Positions 40,846 to 47,457 of a stretch of DNA of 64,000 nt are shown here, piece after piece (position 1 is the first letter of the stretch; every line of letters starts with the position of its first letter). The notes under the pieces were generated by a model, which was given only the letters and a program-made list of their open reading frames with translations, had not been told where the DNA came from and made no database searches. The DNA is taken from positions 4,127,001 through 4,191,000 of the forward strand of contig NZ_CP015381.1 in assembly GCF_001854245.1 (NCBI RefSeq), given 5' to 3'. Source of the stretch: Desulfococcus multivorans (GTDB lineage: Bacteria; Desulfobacterota; Desulfobacteria; Desulfobacterales; Desulfococcaceae). The position numbers and the translations under genes were made by a program.

Positions 40846-41241
40846 ATGCCGACTAAAACAACAGAGGCGTGCGAAGCCTCGGATGCACAGGTATCGAAAA
40901 ACGGAACCGCTGTGTCAATCCGTGAGCGAAAGTCGAAATTTTATGAATGGTATCAAAAGAATGGTTTCATGGCCTACGTGGACAGTCGTGACCTCAGTCA
41001 CACGCCTGATAACCTGTTTGACTGGTTGAACAGGATGCCTCAGGATCATCTTGTATTTCTTGCGGATCATATTTTCTGGAAACTCGAAGGAGCGCGTCAA
41101 ACCGAATCTATACCGAGGGTGATCATCGATTTCACCGGCGGAACCGACAACGGTGCCTGGGCAGACACCGAAATCGAAATCATGGTGGTGGATTCCGAGG
41201 ACGGCTACCCCAATAAAAAACTCGATGATGGACGTAATTAG
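40846..41241 (+). CDS. Hypothetical protein
   Basis: A 131-aa soluble protein of unknown function; ATG 40846 has AAGGAG seven bases upstream. The middle is acidic and aromatic (RKSKFYEWYQKNGFMAYVDS, LFDWLNRMPQDHLVFLADHI) and the end contains IEIMVVDSEDGYPNKK. It resembles other small element-borne proteins but matches no family I can name. A second small unknown gene follows 114 bp later. Confidence 0.6.
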   Translation: MPTKTTEACEASDAQVSKNGTAVSIRERKSKFYEWYQKNGFMAYVDSRDLSHTPDNLFDWLNRMPQDHLVFLADHIFWKLEGARQTESIPRVIIDFTGGTDNGAWADTEIEIMVVDSEDGYPNKKLDDGRN

Positions 41242-41355
41242 CGGAGACAATAAGAGATGGGGACAAGACATAATTGAGTTTCTGGCAATGATCAGGGACG
41301 GGTCACACGTTATCTTCATCATCTTTCTTAGAGCCGCGTAATAAGGAGAAATCTC

Positions 41356-41655
41356 ATGTATCAGGTTTGCGTTATCGATTTCAGCCGAACGGAAAAACTT
41401 ATCGTGGTAGACAATTTCCCGACACTCAAAGCGGCAGTGGACGACTTCTGCGCCGGCGGATGGGAGGACCGAGATAACGTCCGGAAGCAGGCGGTTCTGA
41501 TCAGGGATCCTTGTGGAAAAATCCACGGGGTCGGAACCTATGTCGACATTGACTGTAGCAGCCTGCCGGTCCTGGTGTGGGTTTATGCCCACGGCGCGAT
41601 GGAGAACCGGTATTACGAAAAAGAGTATGCCGGATTCATTGAAAAGGAGGTGTGA
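41356..41655 (+). CDS. Hypothetical protein
   Basis: A 99-aa protein; ATG 41356 has AAGGAG nine bases upstream. It looks like a single small alpha/beta domain (YQVCVIDFSRTEKLIVVDNF, WVYAHGAMENRYYEKEYAGF). No family or catalytic motif was recognised. Confidence 0.6.
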   Translation: MYQVCVIDFSRTEKLIVVDNFPTLKAAVDDFCAGGWEDRDNVRKQAVLIRDPCGKIHGVGTYVDIDCSSLPVLVWVYAHGAMENRYYEKEYAGFIEKEV

Positions 41656-41670
41656 TGCACTTAAAAATGA

Positions 41671-42074
41671 TCACAATGAGACAGGTGGAACTGCCTGCAT
41701 GAGGGGATAAAAACAGGAGAAAAACATGGGAATATCGACAAACTCGGCTTCTTCAGCCACCTTGAGCATCGCATCGTAGCCGGAGGCATATGCCTGGTCC
41801 AGCACGGCGGCATTGGAGATCTCTTCCATTGCAGTCTTGGCGAATACCCGACCAAAGTCCCGGGCAGCCTCAGCAACGGACTCGATGTCCTTCTGGAGGG
41901 CGTCGTTGGCCAGTTTCCGCAAAGCAGGGAGAACGTCAGCGGCGTCGAGATTATCCGATTACTGGCCTTGCGGCATTCGGGATCCCTGCAAAATTTCTGA
42001 TGTTTGACGTTTCGGGGATCAGGAAGGAATAACTTACCGCAATGACGACATTTCTTTTTCCGGTTTCGCACCAT
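41671..42074 (-). pseudogene. Zinc-ribbon protein remnant fused to another gene fragment
   Basis: From ATG 42074 the first 40 codons encode a zinc-ribbon-type segment (CRHCGKLFLPD, KFCRDPECRKAS) like that found in small transposon-linked proteins. After about 41,955 the reading frame changes, and the protein-like sequence continues in another frame (LRKLANDALQKDIESVAEAA, DFGRVFAKTAMEEISNAAVL) to a stop at 41,671. The second part is an unrecognised helical protein. The whole is best read as joined debris. A plus-strand start with AGGAG at 41,716-41,728 also runs into this debris and stops after 16 codons. Confidence 0.5.
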
Positions 42075-42080
42075 CGGCAA

Positions 42081-42443
42081 TGTACCTCCTCATGCGATGG
42101 TACGGGAAAAGTCGATATTTTGGGAAGAAGATGATCGGAGAAGAAAAGAAAGGAAGAAGATTGAAGAAAAGGTTTAAAATAGAAGCTGTTGGAAGAAAAG
42201 AAAGAAGATCAATCACGCATTTTCAACCCGCCCGGATTGGTACAGTTTAAGAACGCCGCTGACAATCTTTTGCAATTTGCGTCATCAGGCGTTTGTTTCC
42301 GCCCGGAATCATTTAAATTATAAGCATTTATTGGCCTGAATAGAGTCTTAAACGGTACAATATTGGCATATAATTGGTCAAAATGGCAAATACACTAAGA
42401 ACAATTTATATCATTCTATCTTGGTATCTGGTATAAGGCATGA
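42081..42443. other. AT-rich non-coding region with a purine-strand tract
   Basis: No gene is seen. Positions 42,113-42,210 are almost entirely A and G on the plus strand, interrupted by few pyrimidines, a marked strand asymmetry. The rest is AT-rich and borders the truncated end of the IS4-family transposase. Confidence 0.45.
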
Positions 42444-43570
42444 TTAAAATTGTTCGTTGAAAAAAACCTCGATGTCCCAGCGTTTGCTGTAGACGCGCAC
42501 GATATTAAACCGGCAATTAAAGTCAGAAAATCTAGTCACAAGGAACAGGCGGTTTTTGGGCTGATTCGGTTTGGATGTTTAGTTGCCGGTTTAATATCCT
42601 CATCGGCCAACTTAGTGTCGGTTGACAGCAGCGCCAGCCAATCTTTTTTTCGTTTGTCGCGTACGAACACCGGCTTGGCTGCAACCGAATCATTGAGCAT
42701 GACACGGGTACTGGCCAGGATCTTGGCGCGGCCACGGCGTTTTTTAAGCCGCCGGTAGATGGCCATCAGATTCAAGGACTGACCATTGAAGGTGTAGTGA
42801 ATCTTAGGCGACTTTTTCACCATGCCGATGATCTTGATGTGCTCAGCCAATGTGGTAACGGTTGCCGGCATCGTAAACCAGCTGTCCATCAGCAGGTATT
42901 TGGCAGAAACACCCGCTGAGAGAATTCGCTTTACCATGGTTTCAAGATGCGATGTTGCCTTTTCGGTAGCTTCTTTGCGGCGCTGGTATGCGCAGCAGCG
43001 CTTATCCAGGGCCTTTTGGCTGTCGCACAAGCGCTTTTCGGCATCCGAGGAAGACAACAGGGCAAAATCCATCGGAAGACAACTGGTTCCATCCGGCCAG
43101 CAGATGGTGAGCATCCGAAAGCCTTTCAAAAAGCGGCCGGTGCTGTGATCCCAGACTCTTGCGAGCAGTTCCACCCACTTGGAGCGGGATCGGTCATACG
43201 GGCTGTCATCAATGATGAGCACCGATTCGCGTTCATCGTTGGTCAGCCGGTTGAAAACACCAAACAGCCGCAGGCCCAGAGAAAGCAGCAGCCGACGCCA
43301 ATTGTAGGTCTGGCCCTTGAGTAACTCGTAGGCGGCGTCTTTGCCGAAAGGCAATTCGTTGTTGAGCACGATGCCGCGGAAGAAGTTCTTACCGACAAAG
43401 GGCAGTGTGAATATGGCTTTTGTCAAAGAGCGAACACTGTGGCCGTGATGTTTACGCACTCCACATCGGTGCATGAGAGTTGCGATTTTAAAACGGCCAA
43501 AGAAGTCATCGATTTTGTTTTGAACGTGAACAGGGTCTTGCGATTGGGAGACGATGCTGCTATGGTCCAT
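42444..43570 (-). pseudogene. IS4-family transposase, interrupted by a MITE and truncated
   Basis: From ATG 43570 about 325 codons read normally: DDSPYDRSRSKWVELLARVW (first catalytic Asp), KGFRMLTICWPDG, YLLMDSWFTMPATV (second Asp) and LLSTDTKLADED. A 90-bp insertion at 42,505-42,594 then shifts the frame; beyond it the original frame resumes as IVRVYSKRWDIEVFFNEQF, containing the catalytic Glu region, and stops. Normal members continue for roughly another 80-100 residues, so the 3' end is also missing. The element cannot move on its own. Confidence 0.85.
42505..42594. mobile_element. 90-bp MITE inside the IS4-family transposase gene
   Basis: Terminal inverted repeats TTAAACCGGCAATTAAA and TTAAACCGGCAACTAAA (inverted, one mismatch in 17). 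It is flanked on both sides by TA (42503-42504 and 42595-42596). Removing the 90 bp and one TA restores an uninterrupted transposase frame across GAGGATATCGTG. TA duplication is typical of IS630/Tc1-mariner transposases, which would have to act in trans. Confidence 0.85.
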
Positions 43571-43926
43571 TTGAGCCCTTTCTCTTTGTATTTATTGTGA
43601 ATTGTCGCAAATCCACCATAAATCAAAAGACAGGGCTCTTCAAGTTATTTATTCATGAAATCAGAATGATGGGCCATTTTTCAGCCCCCTCAATCCATTC
43701 CCGAAAGTTGAGTTAGCTATTATACAAAATGTATGTGGCTCGAATTATGGATATAAAGATATATCCCAATCGTAATTCAATTTCTATGAAAGTAAAAACA
43801 CGGATTTCGGGTACCATGAAAAATAATTTAATTTTCCATAATCTTCAACATTATGTTATGATTTATAAATTCAACTTATCGCCTTTCGTAACTTTGGCTA
43901 AACAAGAGTGGTAATCAAAATAAAAA
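43571..43926. other. AT-rich spacer between IS4 remnant and IS66 element
   Basis: No gene is seen. It probably contains the right end of the IS4 copy, although I could not identify a terminal inverted repeat. The last eight bases (43919-43926, AATAAAAA) are the target duplication of the IS66 element. Confidence 0.5.
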
Positions 43927-44076
43927 GTAACTATTCAGCAAAAAACTTAAAATTGACGCATTTTTTTCTTGACAGGCCTTTTCGTGAAAATTTGAATTTT
44001 CGTAACTATTCAGCAAAAAACTTAAAATTGACGCATTTTTTTCTTGACAGGCCTTTTCGTGAAAATTTGAATTTTC
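43927..44076. repeat. Tandem duplication of the IS66 left end (2 x 75 bp)
   Basis: Two identical 75-bp units lie at 43927-44001 and 44002-44076. Each starts GTAACTATTCAGC and contains TTGACGCATTTTTTTCTTGACAGG-like sequence (split here as TTGACGCATTTTTTTC and TTGACAGGCC). Both carry the terminal inverted repeat, so the element has two potential left ends. Confidence 0.93.
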
Positions 44077-44274
44077 TTTTAGAAGTTCAGAACAGCCTAT
44101 TTTTGAGGCATCAGGCTTAAGCAAAGAGTCCCTGGATCGAGAATCTTAGGCGATAGTCCCTGACCCTGACAAGAAAAATAAAATCCGATAAAATGGAACG
44201 TCGAGCGAAAAAACCCGTTCAAAAAACCTGTGTTATAGTAACTTCATTCAGGCTCAGAATTTCCGAGGTGATGA

Positions 44275-45690
44275 GTGAAGTTAAACGCAATAGATGTCGA
44301 AGAAACGGTCAAAAATACAAGGCGCTTGCTGGGCGAGGATCAAAACGTATCTCCTGCCCTGAAAGCAGCCGTCGAACTTTTGCTGCTTCTCGTGGCGCTA
44401 TTGCTGAATCGTTTGGGGCTCAACAGCAGTAACAGCAGCAAACCGCCGGCATCTGATCCGAATCGGAAGAAGAAGGAAAAAGCTCCCGGCGCAAACAAGC
44501 GCGGCGGCCAACCCGGACACAACGGTACAACCCTGAAAAGGGTTGAAAAGCCTGATGTCATCAAGGACATCCCATTGGATCCCGCCACCTTGCCCAAAGG
44601 AAACTATAAGGAGGCGGGATATGACGCCAGACAGGTTATCGATATCGACATCTCGCAGATCGTAACAGAATACCGGGCACAAATTCTTGAGGATGCCAAC
44701 GGCAAGCGATATACAGCCCCGTTCCCCGAGGGTGTGAATCGACCCGTTCAATACGGCATCAACCTAAAAGCCCATTCGGTCTATCTGTCCCAGTATCAGT
44801 TGATCCCGTATAATCGGATCGAAGAGACGTTTCTGGATCAGGCAGGAATCCCGGTCGGCGGCGGCTCGATTTTCAACTTCAATGAAGAGGCTTATGAAAA
44901 GCTTGAAGCCTTCGATGCGATAGCAAGGTCAAAGCTGATCAACTCCGACGTCTGCCATGCCGACGAAACCGGTATCAATATCGACGGAAAAAGACGCTGG
45001 CTCCATTGTGTTTCCAATGACGACTGGACCTATTTCCTTCCTCATGAAAAAAGAGGGGTTGATGCAATGAATGAAATGGGAATCCTGCCCAATTTTCATG
45101 GGATACTTTGCCACGACCACTGGAAGCCGTATTTCAAGTTCGACTGCGAGCACGCCTTGTGCAACGCTCACCATCTGCGGGAATTGCAAAGAGCATGGGA
45201 GCAGGACCATCAGGAGTGGGCGAGGGATACCAGGGCATTGCTTCTGGAGATTAACAAGGCAGTGGATGATGCCGGAGGTCAGCTGACTCCGGGAGCCTCA
45301 CTGGAATTCAGACTCCGGTACAGGAAGCTGCTGGAAGAAGCCCAAAAGGAGTGTCCGCCACCGGATGAAAGCCAAAAAAATGGAAAGCGGGGTCGCCTCA
45401 AACGATCAAAGGCAAGAAACCTTCTTGAGCGGCTCATCGATTACGAAAATGAGACGCTCCGATTCATGGACGACGAGAGAGTTCCTTTCACCAACAATCA
45501 AGGTGAAAACGATATCCGGATGACCAAGGTCCAGCAAAAGATATCGGGATGCTTTCGTTCCATGAAAGGTGCGGCTATTTTCTGCCGTGTAAGAAGTTAT
45601 CTTTCAACATGCAGAAAGCATGGCGTGAGGGCAAGCATTGCATTACGCCTTTTGTTTGAGGGCAAACTGCCCGACTTCCTGAACGAGTAG
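44275..45690 (+). CDS. IS66-family transposase (TnpC type)
   Basis: A 471-aa apparently intact DDE transposase. The N-terminal part has a leucine-rich helix (AVELLLLLVALLLNRLGLNS) and the Ser/Asn-rich SSNSSKPPASDPNRKKKEK stretch of the family, then a zinc-binding-like region. Catalytic residues lie in VCHADETGINIDGKRRW, GILCHDHWKPYFKF and FTNNQGENDIRMTKVQQKIS. The start is GTG 44275 after GAGGTGATGA. Transposition of this copy presumably produced the insertion just upstream of the BREX-like genes. Confidence 0.93.
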   Translation: MKLNAIDVEETVKNTRRLLGEDQNVSPALKAAVELLLLLVALLLNRLGLNSSNSSKPPASDPNRKKKEKAPGANKRGGQPGHNGTTLKRVEKPDVIKDIPLDPATLPKGNYKEAGYDARQVIDIDISQIVTEYRAQILEDANGKRYTAPFPEGVNRPVQYGINLKAHSVYLSQYQLIPYNRIEETFLDQAGIPVGGGSIFNFNEEAYEKLEAFDAIARSKLINSDVCHADETGINIDGKRRWLHCVSNDDWTYFLPHEKRGVDAMNEMGILPNFHGILCHDHWKPYFKFDCEHALCNAHHLRELQRAWEQDHQEWARDTRALLLEINKAVDDAGGQLTPGASLEFRLRYRKLLEEAQKECPPPDESQKNGKRGRLKRSKARNLLERLIDYENETLRFMDDERVPFTNNQGENDIRMTKVQQKISGCFRSMKGAAIFCRVRSYLSTCRKHGVRASIALRLLFEGKLPDFLNE

Positions 45691-45789
45691 ATTCGACTGT
45701 CAAAGAACACGATCTCCTTTAAACTTCAAGGAGCCGGTAAAACCGGGCTGAATAGTTACAATAAAAAATGAAAAACCCCGGAGTTGTCA

Positions 45790-45990
45790 ATGGAAGACAG
45801 ATGGTTGTCTGTGGACGAAATCGGGACCTATCTTGGTGTCAAGCGAGATACTATTTACAAATGGATCAGCGAAAAAACCATGCCGGCCCATAGAGTAGGC
45901 CGTCTTTGGAAATTCAAAAAAGATGAGGTGGATAGCTGGATTAAAACCGGCGGGGCAGCAGACCGGAATAAGAAAGATTCTGAAGAATGA
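45790..45990 (+). CDS. Excisionase-family helix-turn-helix DNA-binding protein
   Basis: A 66-aa AlpA/MerR-like HTH protein: WLSVDEIGTYLGVKRDTIYK then WISEKTMPAHRVGRLWKFKK, the standard helix_turn_helix_17 pattern. ATG 45790 has GGAG nine bases upstream. It starts only 30 bp after the IS66 right end, so its original promoter has been displaced. It is the first gene of the BREX-like cluster and may regulate it; a role in element excision is the alternative. Confidence 0.82.
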   Translation: MEDRWLSVDEIGTYLGVKRDTIYKWISEKTMPAHRVGRLWKFKKDEVDSWIKTGGAADRNKKDSEE

Positions 45991-46050
45991 TAGGCTGTTT
46001 GTTTTGCATGGTCTTGTGCCATGCTGGATGCTCTATGAATGGAGGGCGGC

Positions 46051-47154
46051 ATGACGACTGCTGAGCTTTTGGCGGCATTGGCGCTGGAGTGCCCAAATGG
46101 CGTGTCGTTCGATCCGATGGCGGTCCGGCTGTTGCGGCAGAAAGTGCCGTTTGAGGATTGGCAGATCGAAGACCTGAAAGCCGCGATGTTCCAATTGGGG
46201 AATGGGCTATGGCTTTCCCACGAAATGATTTCGGATGATGAGTGCCGGTTGGCGTTTGAAAGGCAGGCGGAGGAATGGCTATCGGAATACGGTTGCTTTT
46301 CGGTCGAACGGTTGTTTGAAGGTTTTTACAGTGTTCTCCGCAATATTACCACACCGGAAGTTTGTGCTGTCTTTCTGCGGCATTTAGGATTCACGGTGGC
46401 AGCATGGGGAAAGAAAGGTCATTTCTGTTTCCTGTCCCCGCCGAATCTATATGATAATCTGGCGGCAATTTCGGAAACGATTGCCAGATGGCTTGAAGAG
46501 GCAGACGGCACGTTAACCTTTAATGAAATCGAACAAGAGATGCCGTACCTGACCGCTGAGGCATTGGGAAACATCCGTATGCACTTCCTGCCGGAGGTCC
46601 ATGAGGTAGAAGTCGGTGAGGTGCCCTGTTGGCGCAGCACTGAGTCGATTACGCTACCGGAGGATTTCTCAGAGAAACTGACAACTGTCGTTGATACGCT
46701 GGTTGCGCTGGATGAGAAAGTGACCCTTGCAAAACTTGAGTTCGCTTTAAATTTGTTCTATCGTACTCGTTTGCGCGAGGAGTACGCCATACTGGATAAC
46801 GACACCTTCATGCGTGCTTGTGCGAAATACTACCAAGGTGGGAGCGATGTCTTTCCGAATAAGACGAAATCCCGCGCAAGAACAGGTGGCAAGCGTGTGC
46901 GTAGTCCAAATACACGTTTTCATAACCTTGGTGTGCCGGTTGGCGCGGAACTGCTTTTCACAAAGAACAGTCATATCTTTTGTGTTGTGCTGGATGCCTC
47001 CAATAAAGTGGAATATGCCGGAAAGGCATGGTCTATTTCGAAATTGGCGATTCATTTGTTGGGTGTGTCTTCTGCAAATGGCTTTTGCTATTTTAGCTAC
47101 GAGGGCGAAACATTGTGGGAGAGAAGGTTGCGGCTGGAGCGAGCAGGCAAATAG
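46051..47154 (+). CDS. RAMA-domain protein of the BREX-4-like locus
   Basis: A 367-aa protein. Residues about 285-367 match the RAMA (restriction enzyme adenine methylase associated) domain: NLGVPVGAELLFTKNSHIFC, VEYAGKAWSISKLAIHLLGV, CYFSYEGETLWERRLRLE. RAMA domains are predicted to recognise modified DNA or to accompany modification enzymes. The N-terminal 280 residues are helical with possible winged-helix units (LAALALECPNGVSFDPMAVR; FNEIEQEMPYLTAEALGNIR) and show no nuclease or methylase motif. ATG 46051 has GGAGG five bases upstream. It lies between the HTH gene and brxP on the same strand. The domain call is mine from pattern; the partnership with BREX is inference. Confidence 0.72.
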   Translation: MTTAELLAALALECPNGVSFDPMAVRLLRQKVPFEDWQIEDLKAAMFQLGNGLWLSHEMISDDECRLAFERQAEEWLSEYGCFSVERLFEGFYSVLRNITTPEVCAVFLRHLGFTVAAWGKKGHFCFLSPPNLYDNLAAISETIARWLEEADGTLTFNEIEQEMPYLTAEALGNIRMHFLPEVHEVEVGEVPCWRSTESITLPEDFSEKLTTVVDTLVALDEKVTLAKLEFALNLFYRTRLREEYAILDNDTFMRACAKYYQGGSDVFPNKTKSRARTGGKRVRSPNTRFHNLGVPVGAELLFTKNSHIFCVVLDASNKVEYAGKAWSISKLAIHLLGVSSANGFCYFSYEGETLWERRLRLERAGK

Positions 47155-47223
47155 GACGAATATAAAGCATCAGCGATTTTACCGCCCTCTTAAGAACAAG
47201 GGGCGGAAAACGGAATCATTGGC

Positions 47224-47457
47224 TTGGATCGACGGGCGATTTCACCGGCGACATGTCGTGCGTTCATAAATGCTGGTACCAATCCTCGTGTAGCGGAGCG
47301 GGTCAAACGCTTTGGAAAAGGGGAAAGGGCAGAAAAGATAGCACTGGAGCCGGGGGATGCTGTTTCTACAATGAAAAATATGATTTCAAACTACCGCATA
47401 TATTTTAAGGTCTGCAAACTGAACGGCATCGTGCCGGAGGTTGGCACGAATGTATAA
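47224..47457 (+). CDS. Small hypothetical protein upstream of brxP
   Basis: A 77-codon frame ending YFKVCKLNGIVPEVGTNV, with 8 bp overlapping the brxP start (ATGTATAA), which suggests coupled translation. The sequence is basic and protein-like (RAFINAGTNPRVAERVKRFG). The only upstream start is TTG 47224 without a clear ribosome site, so the true N-terminus is uncertain. No family was recognised. Confidence 0.5.
   Translation: MDRRAISPATCRAFINAGTNPRVAERVKRFGKGERAEKIALEPGDAVSTMKNMISNYRIYFKVCKLNGIVPEVGTNV

Larger units (their letters stand above)
43927..45759 (+). mobile_element. Complete IS66-family insertion sequence (single-ORF type)
   Basis: Ends are GTAACTATTCAGC at 43927 and the inverted GCTGAATAGTTAC ending at 45759, with the GTAA terminus typical of IS66. 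The flanks AATAAAAA (43919-43926) and AATAAAAA (45760-45767) are an exact 8-bp target duplication, as expected of the family. It carries only the TnpC-type transposase, without tnpA and tnpB. The left 75 bp is tandemly duplicated (43927-44001 and 44002-44076). The insertion is complete and recent enough to keep a perfect duplication. Confidence 0.93.

Noticed and set aside
43927-44076. A CRISPR array
   Set aside because: Only two directly adjacent identical 75-bp units without spacers, explained by the IS66 end. No other regularly spaced repeats or cas genes exist in the window.
43908-44124. Overlapping short frames with an internally repeated peptide
   Set aside because: They are translations of the 75-bp tandem duplication at the IS66 end, not genes.
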